A DNA stretch of 64,000 bases, taken from positions 558,001 through 622,000 of the forward strand of contig NZ_JABBGC010000001.1 in assembly GCF_012927205.1 (NCBI RefSeq). The letters run 5' to 3'. How positions within the stretch are numbered: the first letter of the stretch is position 1; every line of letters starts with the position of its first letter. The DNA is from Chitinophaga fulva (GTDB taxonomy: Bacteria > Bacteroidota > Bacteroidia > Chitinophagales > Chitinophagaceae). A program made the position numbers and the translations under genes. Positions 10,401-18,509 of this stretch are shown in pieces. A model generated the notes under the pieces. It made no database searches. It was not told the DNA's origin and saw nothing but the letters and a program-made list of their open reading frames with translations.

Positions 10401-10624
10401 TGTCACTGGAATATAACTTCCCGAAAACATGGTTTAACCGCACCAAAATACAGAACCTGAGCCTCGCTATATACGGACGTAACCTGGCTACTATCTCCGA
10501 TTTCCCGATCTATGATCCGGAAGTGGCCACACAAGCCAGCGGAACAGGTATCCTCACCGGTGTGGAAGTAGGCCAGATGCCGACACCATCTACTTTTGGC
10601 TTCAACCTGAAAGTAAAATTATAA
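7427..10624 (+). CDS. SusC/RagA-family TonB-dependent transporter (no STN domain)
   Basis: 1065 aa with the start at 7427, which gives a standard signal peptide (MKKKFTKYLKRPLGL... ending GHLYAQ). The upstream in-frame ATG at 7367 would put a second hydrophobic stretch in front and is less likely. A carboxypeptidase-regulatory-like domain (about residues 31-105) precedes ELNEVVVTALG-type TonB-box sequence, a plug with VVVDGVPVNGG and SILKGPGATALYGSRAANG, and the barrel. There is no STN domain, so this transporter cannot signal through FecR as the other SusC does. It is followed 30 bp later by its SusD partner. No enzyme gene accompanies this pair. Confidence 0.95.
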   Translation: MKKKFTKYLKRPLGLATVLLLSGHLYAQQPVHVKGRVESFDKGEPIPGAAIMAGGKLLAITDVNGSFDIKSLTPGAQLYITMMGYEKQQLVLNGEALNLQVRMKTTTGKLNEVVVTALGIKRAEKALGYAQQTLNDESMTDSRPNNWSDALRGKVAGLSIASLGGPLNSQEIRLRGTNSLTSNGNAALVVVDGVPVNGGLTTSGASNSYMGGDASIDVPVDFGNGISDINPDDIESVSILKGPGATALYGSRAANGAVLITTKSGAKAKRGLGISFNNNTSFDVITRWPDWQYEYGQGDGKTNYNTKGELYYSYGATEDGRSTGGSSSAFGPKFDGQYYFQYDPVKMGTGAERTLWQPYKDNRKSFWQTGRTVTNTLSLENSGQDGSIRASVTHSSNKWIMPTTGFERITAAVNAGYKVSNSIRLSTAVNYTNKSSDNLPGLGYNNHSIGYFMIFQNPNVDLDWYRAKWKPGAEGISMIRPYSSFIDNPFVIAEEITNGLRGNAITGNLKADVQLAPKLTLMLRGGINTNHQNRDQRRPYDTNRYGQGFYTKQTVYTQEINTDFLLSYKNAWMQDKFTLTASAGGNAMSSRYDRTDNTLIGLVVPGVYKMTNGISNPLVATYDSRKKVNSLYGLVNLGYKDMIFLDLTGRNDWSSTLPEANWSFFYPSANLSMIISEMVQLPKSISYLKYRLSLAQVGNDTEPGRTAKYYGRSSFPSSAEAPSELYNLEFKPEISTSLETGIEVAFLKNRLKLDASVYRTRTKNQILSVPLERSTGFASALLNSGEVRNQGLELILSATPVTNKNFTWNTTITWAATRSKVLSLDPRLGGKLGIMSSSSATLTAVEGQTASALYGLKFQRAPDSQIIYVNGIPSVTQVTEYVGDTNPEWRAGWANSVMYKGFRLSTTIDGQLGGTLYSHSHHKMTEQGKLRHTLKGREEGWITGDGVVQNADGSFSPNTVKVRPADYYAQYYRLNNTEANSFDASFIKLREVSLEYNFPKTWFNRTKIQNLSLAIYGRNLATISDFPIYDPEVATQASGTGILTGVEVGQMPTPSTFGFNLKVKL

Positions 10625-10654
10625 TCGATCTCTGTTACTGAAATCAGCATAACC

Positions 10655-12112
10655 ATGATATCTCTGAACTTAAGCAACCGCTTTAAAATCATATATGCCG
10701 CTGTACTGGCAACTGCGTTACTGGGCAGTTGTACCAAGGACTTTGTGGAGACCAATAAAGATCCTAACCGCCTGGAATCCATCACGCCCGGCACTTTGCT
10801 GAATCCCACCATTTACAATGGTGCTTCCTACGGTATGAGCCGTAGCCGTTCATTCACTTTTGAACTGATGCAGGTTGCCGGCGGATATCCAAATGAATCT
10901 GTCGAAGACCAAACGTATCTGTACGATTTCCGTGAAGATGTTGGTAATGGTATCTGGAACACTTATTACCAGTGTCTTGCCAATACACGCGAAATGGAAT
11001 TGTCTGCCATCAAACTGAACAACAACAACTACCTCGCGATATCCCTCACCCTGAAAGCCTGGTTTTATTCCATGCTGACAGACTGTTTCGGTGATGTCCC
11101 GATGAACAACGCGCTGAATGGCGAACAGGGAACATTCTTCCCTACATTCGACAAGCAGGAAGACGTTTACAAAACCATCCTGGCAGACCTGGAAAGGGCC
11201 AACACATTGTATAATACCGGTACTACCACCATGTATGCTGCCGATATCCTTTTCAACAATGACCTGACCAAATGGAGAAAGTTCACCAACTCCCTCCGCC
11301 TCCGCCTCTTGCTGCGCACGATGAAAAAGCTGCCCGGCAATGCAGACATTATGGCCGCAATGTTACAGGACGCAACGAAGTATCCGATATTTCAGAGCAA
11401 TGCTGAAGCCGCCGTACTGGCCATCACCGGTACTACGCCCAATATTTCACCCTGGAGCAGACCACAGGATTTCACCACCGGCCGCGTGTATTTCGACTTC
11501 TTTACCAACAACCTGAATAACTTCAAAGACCCGCGCTTAGCGTTGTTTGCCGGTCAGGCAAAAGATAAGAACAACAAAAACATAGGGTATAAAGGTTTAC
11601 CGGTGAACTATATGGAATCTCCTACCAGCGTAAACTACAGCCCTTCCGGGTTGCTGCAGCGGCTGGTGATTGCACCGATGATTGCGCCCATACTTAGCTA
11701 TGCAGAAGTGGAGCTGATCCAGGCAGAACTGGCGCAGCGGAACATTATCCCTGCCGCCACAGCGGAAGATCACTATAAAAAAGGCGTTAAAGCTGCTATT
11801 GAGATGTGGGGAGGTGTGATGCCGGACAATTACTTCACGCTGGAGAGCACCAAATATGACGGTACGCTGGACCGCATTATGCTGCAAAAGTATTTTGCGC
11901 TTTTCTTCACCGATTACCAGCAGTGGTTTGAGCATCGCCGTACCGGCCTGCCCGTATTGCCTACCACTACTTTCATGTATAATGACAGGAAGATGCCTAA
12001 CAGGTTATTTTATCCGACCTCTGTTAAGGTGTATAACACTGATAATTACCTGAAGGTAGTAGAGCAGATGGGAGGTGATAAGATCAATGTCAAAGTTTGG
12101 TGGGAAAAATAA
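10655..12112 (+). CDS. SusD-like outer-membrane lipoprotein (SusD-like_2 type)
   Basis: 485 aa. A lipoprotein signal peptide ends at LLGSC (Cys26). The mature N-terminus FVETNKDPNRLESITPGTLL and the LKAWFYSMLTDCFGDVP segment are typical of the SusD/RagB nutrient-binding group often called SusD-like_2. It is a different subfamily from the SusD at 407-1891. Start codon and stop are 30 bp after the SusC gene and 18 bp before a strong bidirectional terminator, so the two genes form a closed two-gene unit. The ligand is unknown; this subfamily is often found without glycosidases, so peptides or other oligomers are possible. Confidence 0.92.
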   Translation: MISLNLSNRFKIIYAAVLATALLGSCTKDFVETNKDPNRLESITPGTLLNPTIYNGASYGMSRSRSFTFELMQVAGGYPNESVEDQTYLYDFREDVGNGIWNTYYQCLANTREMELSAIKLNNNNYLAISLTLKAWFYSMLTDCFGDVPMNNALNGEQGTFFPTFDKQEDVYKTILADLERANTLYNTGTTTMYAADILFNNDLTKWRKFTNSLRLRLLLRTMKKLPGNADIMAAMLQDATKYPIFQSNAEAAVLAITGTTPNISPWSRPQDFTTGRVYFDFFTNNLNNFKDPRLALFAGQAKDKNNKNIGYKGLPVNYMESPTSVNYSPSGLLQRLVIAPMIAPILSYAEVELIQAELAQRNIIPAATAEDHYKKGVKAAIEMWGGVMPDNYFTLESTKYDGTLDRIMLQKYFALFFTDYQQWFEHRRTGLPVLPTTTFMYNDRKMPNRLFYPTSVKVYNTDNYLKVVEQMGGDKINVKVWWEK

Positions 12113-12123
12113 CCACCATCAAT

Positions 12124-12160
12124 AAAAAAACGCGGGTGATAAACACCCGCGTTTTTTTTT
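12124..12160. terminator. Bidirectional rho-independent terminator between susD-like and fabG
   Basis: An 8-bp G+C stem (CGCGGGTG, 12131-12138, with 12144-12151) is flanked by an A run on the left and nine T on the right. It serves the convergent genes on both sides. Confidence 0.9.
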
Positions 12161-12175
12161 ATCTGTAGTAAAAAA

Positions 12176-12925
12176 TTACATGCATAAGCCGCCGCAGGCG
12201 CTGATCGTTTGACCAGTAACATAGCTGCTCATATCAGAAGCCAGGAAGAGGCATACATTGGCAATATCATCCGGTGTGCCGAAACGGGCCAGCGGAATTT
12301 GCTGAATGTAGCTGGTGGCCTGTTCACCTTCTTTCAGGTAGCTGGTCATATCTGTTTCGACAAAACCCGGAGCCACCGCGTTGCAACGGATGTTACGGCT
12401 GCCCAGTTCCTGTGCAATGGATTTGGTGAATCCGATGATACCGGCTTTGGAAGCGGCGTAGCTGCTTTGACCGGCGTTACCCATGATGCCAATTACAGAG
12501 CTCATGTTGATGATGCTGCCGGATTTGGCTTTCATCATCGGACGGATCACCTGTTTGGTCATGTTGTACACGCTTTTCAGGTTGATATTCATCACATCGT
12601 CCCACTGGTCCGGGCTCATACGCAACAGGAGGTTATCTTTGGAGATACCGGCGTTGTTCACGCAGATATCAATTTTTCCGAATTCTTTCAGCACTTCTGT
12701 TACCAACACTTCTGTCTCTTCGTAAACACCGGCGTTTGATTTATACGCTTTCGCCTGTACTCCCAGCGCCCGGAGTTTCTCTTCCAGAATTTTCGCTTTT
12801 TCGTCAGAACTTACATAAGTAAAAGCCACGTTGGCTCCCTGTTCTGCAAATTTCAAAGCTATCGCTTCTCCAATACCACGGCTGGCGCCAGTTACAATCG
12901 CTACTTTGTTCTCCAGTAATTTCAT
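12176..12925 (-). CDS. fabG: 3-oxoacyl-[acyl-carrier-protein] reductase
   Basis: 249 aa classical short-chain dehydrogenase. The NAD(P)-binding TGASRGIG is at 12-19, NNAG at 90-93, and the catalytic Ser143, Tyr156 and Lys160 (SSYAASKAG) are present. It reduces 3-oxoacyl-ACP in fatty-acid elongation in the cytoplasm. The chain ends SACGGLCM, where FabG proteins usually have a VDGG(M) end, so the last residues deviate a little. It lies 17 bp after the GH3-like gene and ends the lptB-GH3-fabG group. Other SDR functions cannot be fully excluded, but the match over the whole length is strong. Confidence 0.9.
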   Translation of the reverse strand: MKLLENKVAIVTGASRGIGEAIALKFAEQGANVAFTYVSSDEKAKILEEKLRALGVQAKAYKSNAGVYEETEVLVTEVLKEFGKIDICVNNAGISKDNLLLRMSPDQWDDVMNINLKSVYNMTKQVIRPMMKAKSGSIINMSSVIGIMGNAGQSSYAASKAGIIGFTKSIAQELGSRNIRCNAVAPGFVETDMTSYLKEGEQATSYIQQIPLARFGTPDDIANVCLFLASDMSSYVTGQTISACGGLCM

Positions 12926-12942
12926 GTTATAGTTGATAGGTT

Positions 12943-14472
12943 TTAAGTGTTCATGGTTGCCGCAAACTTCAGAATTTCTTCGAGGTAGTTACGGTCGTTG
13001 TTCAGGCGGGGCACTTTATGCTGACCACCCAGTTTGCCTTTGCTCTTCAGGAATTCGCAGAAAGTGCCTTTTGGCAGTACATGTACTACCGGCGGGCGCA
13101 GGGCGATGTCCTTATGCCTTTTGGCTTCGTAGTCTGAGTTAATGGATTTCAGGGTATTGTCCAGTACAGACACAAAGGTGTTCACATCTGTGGGCGCCAC
13201 TTCAAACTCAATGAGCCATTCGTGTCCGCCATTGCCCTGGTCGCTGAAATATACAGGTGCTGCGGTATAATCATTCACAACGGCGCCAGTAGCTTCGCTG
13301 GCTTTAGCGATAGCCATATCGGCATTTTCCACGATCACTTCTTCACCGAAAGCATTGATGAAAGATTTGGTACGTCCACTCACCTTGATGCGGTAAGGCA
13401 GCAGGGAAGTAAACTGTATGGTGTCTCCTACCAGATAACGCCATAATCCGCCATTGGTACTAATAACAAGGGCGTAATTTTTTCCGGTTTCCACTTCCTG
13501 CAGTTGCAGGGTACGTGGATTTTCTTTGCCCAGTTCCTCCATTGGCATAAACTCATAGAAGATGCCATGGTTAAGGAACAGCAGCAGTCCTTCTTCACCG
13601 ATCACGTCCTGGGCAGCAAAGAAGCCTTCCGAAGCGTTATAGGTTTCCTGATAGTGCATCAGCGGATTGCGGATCAGTTTCGCAAACTGATCGCGGTAAG
13701 GGGTAAAGCTTACGCCGCCATGCATATACAGTTCAAGGTTAGGCCATACGTCTGCCAGGTTATCTTTGCCGGTGAGCTCAAATATTCTTTTAATCAGTAC
13801 GATGGTCCAGGTAGGTACGCCGGCAATGGAGGTCACGTTTTCGTGAATCACTGCATTGGCCATGCGTTCTATTTTTTCTTCCCATTCGTCCATCAGGGCG
13901 ATTTCCAGGTCGGGCGTGCGGATCATGTTACCATAAAAAGGCATGTTCTGCAACATCACCGCGCTGAGGTCACCGCAGTAGGAGTCGCTGTCTTCCGACA
14001 GTTTATTGACCTGGTGGCTACCGCCGATGATCAGCGATTTTCCGGTAAATACGTCGGAGTCAGGAAAATTATTGTAATAAAGGGAAATAACATCGCGGCC
14101 GGAACGGTAATGACATTCGTCCAGGCTTTCAACTGTTACGGGGATAAACTTGCTTTTATCAGCGGTAGTGCCGCTGGATTTAGCGAACCATTTGATAGGT
14201 GTATTCCACAGTACGTTCTGTTGGCCTTCCATGGTGCGCTGGATATAGGGTTTGATGGTATCGTACGTGTGTACCGGTACCCTTTCTTTATATTCCTCTA
14301 TCTTATAAATCTTTGAAAAGCCGTGTTGTTTGCCGAACTCCGTGTATTGAGCGGCACTAATAAGGTTTTGGAATACCTGCTGTTGTACTTGCACGGGATA
14401 TTGCATAAAATAGGCGATGCGCCCCATGCGCAAACGTGCGAGTTGTGATATGGCAGGACTTAAAATCTTCAT
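12943..14472 (-). CDS. GH3-family (auxin-responsive-promoter-like) acyl-acid-amido synthetase homologue
   Basis: 509 aa, the usual size for bacterial GH3-like proteins of the ANL adenylating superfamily. The ATP-binding segment KSSGTTADKSKFIPVT (about residues 93-108), SIAGVPTW (about 214-221) and TNGGLWRYLVGDTIQF (about 338-353) are the family's conserved blocks. Plant GH3 enzymes join amino acids to jasmonate or auxin; the bacterial substrate is not known. The gene starts 23 bp after lptB and ends 17 bp before fabG, so co-transcription is likely, and a link to lipid or lipopolysaccharide metabolism is a reasonable guess only. Confidence 0.88.
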   Translation of the reverse strand: MKILSPAISQLARLRMGRIAYFMQYPVQVQQQVFQNLISAAQYTEFGKQHGFSKIYKIEEYKERVPVHTYDTIKPYIQRTMEGQQNVLWNTPIKWFAKSSGTTADKSKFIPVTVESLDECHYRSGRDVISLYYNNFPDSDVFTGKSLIIGGSHQVNKLSEDSDSYCGDLSAVMLQNMPFYGNMIRTPDLEIALMDEWEEKIERMANAVIHENVTSIAGVPTWTIVLIKRIFELTGKDNLADVWPNLELYMHGGVSFTPYRDQFAKLIRNPLMHYQETYNASEGFFAAQDVIGEEGLLLFLNHGIFYEFMPMEELGKENPRTLQLQEVETGKNYALVISTNGGLWRYLVGDTIQFTSLLPYRIKVSGRTKSFINAFGEEVIVENADMAIAKASEATGAVVNDYTAAPVYFSDQGNGGHEWLIEFEVAPTDVNTFVSVLDNTLKSINSDYEAKRHKDIALRPPVVHVLPKGTFCEFLKSKGKLGGQHKVPRLNNDRNYLEEILKFAATMNT

Positions 14473-14495
14473 ATATAGGATGCTGTAGCGTGTTT

Positions 14496-15257
14496 TTATT
14501 GTTTAGCTGCTTCGTCCAGGTAATTCTTCCTCCGAAGAACGAAATTCTGGCCAAGATACACTTTTCTCACCTGTTCATCTTCAGCCAGTTCTTCTGCCGA
14601 CCCAGATTTCAGGATTTTCCCTTCAAACAATAAATAAGCCCTGTCAGTAATGGATAATGTTTCCTGTACGTTGTGGTCTGTAATCAGGATACCGATATTC
14701 TTGTATTTCAGTTTAGCTACAATAGACTGGATATCTTCCACGGCTATAGGGTCGATACCGGCAAAAGGTTCATCCAGCAGGATGAATTTGGGGTCTACCG
14801 CCAGTGCACGGGCGATTTCAGTACGGCGGCGTTCTCCCCCGCTCAGTACATCTCCCGGGCTTTTGCGGACGTGCGTCAGGCGGAATTCGCTCAGGAGCGA
14901 TTCCAGCTTTTCTTTCTGCTCGGCCTTTTTCAGGTCGGTCATCTCCAACACAGCAGCGATATTGTCTTCCACACTGAGTTTGCGGAACACAGACGCTTCT
15001 TGCGGCAGATAGCCAATACCCATTTTAGCCCTTTTGTACATGGGCAGTTTGGTGATATTCACCTCATCGAGGTAAACATTACCTTCATCCGGCTTAATAA
15101 GCCCTACTACCATGTAAAAGGAGGTGGTTTTACCCGCTCCGTTAGGGCCCAGCAGCCCTACAATCTCCCCTTGGGACACCTCCACAGACACGTGGTTTAC
15201 CACCGTCCGGGCGCCATAGCGCTTTACCAGCTGGTCCGTATGTATTCTTAATGCCAT
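14496..15257 (-). CDS. lptB: LPS export ABC transporter ATP-binding protein LptB
   Basis: 253 aa with the start at 15257 ([15 protein letters not shown]). A longer frame to 15293 adds an unlikely 12 residues and runs into promoter-like sequence. The Walker A GPNGAGKT is at 37-44, the Q-loop LPQEASVF follows, and the signature [15 protein letters not shown] and Walker [13 protein letters not shown] are intact. It powers extraction of lipopolysaccharide from the inner membrane with LptF/G. The next gene begins 23 bp downstream. Two TAnnTTTG elements lie just upstream. Confidence 0.93.
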   Translation of the reverse strand: MALRIHTDQLVKRYGARTVVNHVSVEVSQGEIVGLLGPNGAGKTTSFYMVVGLIKPDEGNVYLDEVNITKLPMYKRAKMGIGYLPQEASVFRKLSVEDNIAAVLEMTDLKKAEQKEKLESLLSEFRLTHVRKSPGDVLSGGERRRTEIARALAVDPKFILLDEPFAGIDPIAVEDIQSIVAKLKYKNIGILITDHNVQETLSITDRAYLLFEGKILKSGSAEELAEDEQVRKVYLGQNFVLRRKNYLDEAAKQ

Positions 15258-15262
15258 ATGAT

Positions 15263-15279
15263 CAAACTTAGCAAAATTA
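15263..15279 (-). promoter_or_regulatory. Two overlapping-range -7 elements before lptB
   Basis: On the minus strand TAATTTTG (15272-15279) and TAAGTTTG (15263-15270) both fit the Bacteroidota -7 consensus TAnnTTTG and lie within 15 bp of the chosen lptB start. No good -33 element was seen. Confidence 0.45.
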
Positions 15280-15353
15280 ATCAATTCATTCACTTGGCCT
15301 AGTCATAGTTGACCCAAGATGAAAAATCATACCAGATTGATGAGGGGATATGT

Positions 15354-15361
15354 TATTTTTG
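15354..15361 (+). promoter_or_regulatory. -7 element before metF
   Basis: TATTTTTG fits TAnnTTTG, 67 bp before the metF start codon. The -33 element is weak. Confidence 0.5.
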
Positions 15362-15428
15362 CCCCCGTAAATTTTCAGTCGGAATAAGGTTTACCCAAAC
15401 AGCCATTATTCCACAAATTCCATAACAC

Positions 15429-16382
15429 ATGAAAGTAACAGAACATATTGCCCAGGCGAAGGATACACTGATATCTTTCGAAATCCTTCCCCCGCTGAAA
15501 GGAAAGAGCATTGAATCTATCTACGACCACCTGGACCCGTTGATGGATTTCAAGCCAGCCTATATCAATGTAACCTACCATCGCAGTGAGCATATGTTCA
15601 AAAAGAAGGCCGATGGCGCGTTCGAAAAGGTGGAAATCCGCAAACGTCCCGGTACGGTAGGTATCTGCGCCGCCATTATGAACCACTATACGGTGGATGC
15701 AGTCCCTCACCTGATCTGTGGCGGCTTTAGCCGGGAAGAAACGGAGAACGCACTGATTGACCTTGCGTTTCTGGGTATTGATAACGTATTGGTACTCAGA
15801 GGAGATGCTCCCAAAAACGAAACGTTTTTTGAACCAGACCCTCACGGCCACAGCTATGCCAGCGAACTGCTGGACCAGGTGGTGCATATGAACAACGGCG
15901 TGTACCTGGAAGATGACCTGCAGGGTGGTGTAAAGACCAATTTCTGCATCGGGGTGGCCGGCTATCCGGAAAAACACTTCGAAGCACCCAATATGCAGAC
16001 CGACATGAGCTACCTCAAACGGAAAGTGGAAATGGGAGCGGATTACATCGTTACCCAGATGTTCTTCGACAACCAGAAATTCTTCGATTTTGTGGCCAAG
16101 TGCCGCGAAATGGGTATCACGGTACCGATTATCCCGGGCCTGAAGCCACTGACCTCCAAAAAGCAGATGAACATCCTTCCCAGGATTTTCCATGTAGACC
16201 TTCCCACGGAGCTGTCCAGCGAAATTATGCGCTGCAAAACCGATAAGGAAGTGGAACAGGTAGGCACCGAATGGCTGATCCAGCAATCCAAAGAACTAAA
16301 AGCCTTTGGCGTACCGGTCCTCCATTATTATACCCTCGGTAAACCACAGGTGGTGCGCAAAGCTGTGGAAGCCATCGTATAA
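15429..16382 (+). CDS. metF: Methylenetetrahydrofolate reductase
   Basis: 317 aa, the size of the bacterial single-domain enzyme. It is a TIM barrel with SFEILPP near the N-terminus (the Glu is the catalytic acid position), the FAD/folate-binding VLRGDAP at about residue 121, and DYIVTQMFFDN at about 205. It reduces 5,10-methylene-THF to 5-methyl-THF, which feeds methionine synthesis, in the cytoplasm. It stands alone with its own -7 element and a terminator 29 bp downstream. Confidence 0.95.
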   Translation: MKVTEHIAQAKDTLISFEILPPLKGKSIESIYDHLDPLMDFKPAYINVTYHRSEHMFKKKADGAFEKVEIRKRPGTVGICAAIMNHYTVDAVPHLICGGFSREETENALIDLAFLGIDNVLVLRGDAPKNETFFEPDPHGHSYASELLDQVVHMNNGVYLEDDLQGGVKTNFCIGVAGYPEKHFEAPNMQTDMSYLKRKVEMGADYIVTQMFFDNQKFFDFVAKCREMGITVPIIPGLKPLTSKKQMNILPRIFHVDLPTELSSEIMRCKTDKEVEQVGTEWLIQQSKELKAFGVPVLHYYTLGKPQVVRKAVEAIV

Positions 16383-16410
16383 CATTAACCGCTTTTGTAT
16401 AAAAAAAGAA

Positions 16411-16440
16411 AAGGGAATGACGAAAGTCTTTCCCTTTTTT
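16411..16440 (+). terminator. Rho-independent terminator of metF
   Basis: An 11-bp stem with one T/T mismatch (16411-16421 with 16426-16436) and a GAAA loop is followed by T6. Confidence 0.85.
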
Positions 16441-16842
16441 GCTTTTCTTTCATATTATAATGCCATTACGTAGAGACGTAGTGGCATATCCCTATAACTG
16501 TCACACATTTAAATTAACTGTCCAATGATCATCGCAACCCCTGAGGGAAGCAACTTTCTGTAAAAAAGACGCACGTCAACAGATACACCCCTACGCCTTC
16601 GACAAAAAAAAAGAGACCGCCTGTTATGGCGGCCTCTCTGTCCTATTAATGATTAACTGATAAGTATGTACGAAATTATATGATGGGGCACGATAGCCAC
16701 GCAGCAAGCCACATTCAACCGTCATCAGGCATAACTATCTACCTCCGCGGCCAGCTTGCTTATACACCCGTTGACCCGAACATTGTCCATCGATCAACAA
16801 ATATAAAACAAAACAATATATAAATATTCTTAATATTGAAAA
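16441..16842. other. Gene-free region after metF
   Basis: About 400 bp without a convincing ORF. It contains a 10-bp hairpin with a 6-nt loop at 16461-16486 (TGCCATTACG/CGTAGTGGCA) and a minus-strand terminator at 16604-16637, 205 bp beyond the end of the next gene. Otherwise nothing was recognised. Confidence 0.5.
16604..16637 (-). terminator. Rho-independent terminator on the minus strand
   Basis: A 10-bp stem (16612-16621 with 16628-16637, one G-U pair) is followed on the minus strand by a run of nine T. It would stop transcription coming from the beta-barrel gene ending at 16843. Confidence 0.8.
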
Positions 16843-17538
16843 CTACCAGTCTTCCCTGTTAAACAGCACACCAAGGTTAACACCAAAATACCTGTTTTTA
16901 AGACTGCCGCCGGAACGGTCGATGTCTACCAGCCCATAGCTGTATTTAACACCCAGCGTGAGGTAACAATTAAATTCAATAGTGGCCGTAGCATTTAAAC
17001 CAGCATCCCAGCGGTGAAGATTATAGTCGGTAGTGAGTACGTTAGGGTTTTTACTGAAGTCCACCTGCTGACTGCTGGACTGTAGCAGCTTTCCTTCTTT
17101 GTAGATAGCCAGCGTATAGTCGCCCCGGGTAGCGTAAGCAGCGTAACCACCGCCGCCCACCGCCAGTTTTCCAATACCGATGGGTATCTTATACACCAGG
17201 TTCACCGGAAGTTCCAGGTACTGTAGCCGGATTTTTGTGGCTCCCGGCAGCGCCACATTAACGCCTTCTTGCCCGTTAAATGGCCGGTTAGCCCCTTTAA
17301 CAATATAGCTCAGTCCTGGTTGCAGGGCGCCATTAGGAAATACAGGAATATTGAGGTAAAAACCAGCCTGCCAGCTGTGCAGGGGCTTGGAACCCGGCTG
17401 CGTAACTTCGAAGCTGCCGGAGGAAGCATCCATCTTGGCATTTACGTAACCGCCCTGCAAGCCTAAGCTCACTTGGGCATTAACAATTGTGGCACAGGCC
17501 ATACAGGCCAACACGCACAGGAATTTTAAACACTTCAT
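16843..17538 (-). CDS. Outer-membrane beta-barrel protein, first of three tandem paralogues
   Basis: 231 aa with a signal peptide ending NAQ at residue 22 (MKCLKFLCVLACMACATIVNAQ). The mature protein starts VSLGLQGGYVNAK and shows alternating strands typical of the PorT/outer-membrane-protein beta-barrel family: LQYLELPVNLVYKIPIG, GGGGYAAYATRGDYT, and an end ...YFGVNLGVLF. No catalytic motif is present and the function is unknown. It shares the pattern LQ(Y/L)LELP(V/I)N...AVG.G.Y.AYG with the two genes upstream on the same strand, which suggests duplication. Confidence 0.85.
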   Translation of the reverse strand: MKCLKFLCVLACMACATIVNAQVSLGLQGGYVNAKMDASSGSFEVTQPGSKPLHSWQAGFYLNIPVFPNGALQPGLSYIVKGANRPFNGQEGVNVALPGATKIRLQYLELPVNLVYKIPIGIGKLAVGGGGYAAYATRGDYTLAIYKEGKLLQSSSQQVDFSKNPNVLTTDYNLHRWDAGLNATATIEFNCYLTLGVKYSYGLVDIDRSGGSLKNRYFGVNLGVLFNREDW

Positions 17539-17669
17539 TGTAGAACTGTACTACGGGATTAATGATATTTGCTCAATCAATTATCGTTATGAAATAGCTT
17601 AGGTTTTTCAAACTCACTCGATGGTTACTAACGGCGAAACTAAACAAAAGGTTTCGATTTATATAATAA

Positions 17670-17697
17670 AGGCTGCCTGGAACTTACCAGGCAGCCT
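17670..17697 (-). terminator. Terminator after second beta-barrel gene
   Basis: A perfect 11-bp stem (17670-17680 with 17687-17697) is followed on the minus strand by TTTATTATA. It lies 30 bp after the stop of the gene at 17728-18354. Confidence 0.8.
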
Positions 17698-17727
17698 ATT
17701 AATTAATTGTGATGTGGTGTTCAGCGA

Positions 17728-18354
17728 TTAACGGCCGCTGAATTTATACCCTACAGATACACCAAAAGAGGTGTTTTTGAATTTACGGTCATTGCTGGTA
17801 TTATCAAATGCATTCACCATACCCAGGTCAGCATTCAAACCAAAATAAAGACCGGCTGGTATTTCATAACCAATCTGGATGTTACCACCCGCATCAAAAC
17901 GTTTCAGTTTAAGATCGCCGGCTTCATCGTCAAAAGCTTTTCTTTCTCCTACAACCGGTATGTCCTTGTATTTACCACCAACGCCATACGCAATGTACGG
18001 GCCAACGGCCAGTACCAGGTTACCGCTACCTACTTCAGGTTTGAACATGAAGTTGATCGGAAGCTGCAGGTAACCCAGAGACACTTTCATATCAGTGTTT
18101 TTGAATTTACCGCCTTTGCCGGAATACAATAAACCTGTTCCTACGTAGAAGTCATCCCCTAAAGGAATATCAACGGTTACACCAGCTCTGAGTCCTGTCA
18201 GGAGCTTGCTGGTTTCCTTGGAGGTAGTACCAAAAGCGGATGCTTTGGTGGTTACACTGGAAAACTGAGGGCCTGCTACGATGCCCCACTTTGTCTGACC
18301 GAATGTAACGCCTGCGATTAATAAGGCGATCGCAGCTAAGAGTACCTTTTTCAT
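17728..18354 (-). CDS. Outer-membrane beta-barrel protein, second of three tandem paralogues
   Basis: 208 aa with the start at 18354, giving the signal peptide MKKVLLAAIALLIAGVTFGQ. The 13 residues of the longer frame to 18393 are not signal-like. The mature protein has TKWGIVAGPQFSSV, LLTGLRAGVTVDIPLG, LGYLQLPINFMFKPEVG, LAVGPYIAYGVGG and an end FGVSVGYKFSGR, a small porin-like barrel of the PorT/outer-membrane group. Its terminator (17670-17697) separates it from the first paralogue, so the three genes are probably transcribed separately. Confidence 0.87.
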   Translation of the reverse strand: MKKVLLAAIALLIAGVTFGQTKWGIVAGPQFSSVTTKASAFGTTSKETSKLLTGLRAGVTVDIPLGDDFYVGTGLLYSGKGGKFKNTDMKVSLGYLQLPINFMFKPEVGSGNLVLAVGPYIAYGVGGKYKDIPVVGERKAFDDEAGDLKLKRFDAGGNIQIGYEIPAGLYFGLNADLGMVNAFDNTSNDRKFKNTSFGVSVGYKFSGR

Positions 18355-18509
18355 TTTTATGTGTATTTGGATGAGGGTAAAAAGTGACGCCAACAGGCTG
18401 GTGACATCACTTTTTGTCTTTTGATTGCTAATTGATTATGAATCAGCCTGTACTTTTTGCTTGCTAGCTGTAATTACAACACGAGTTGAAAATTGTTCGG
18501 GGAAAATTC

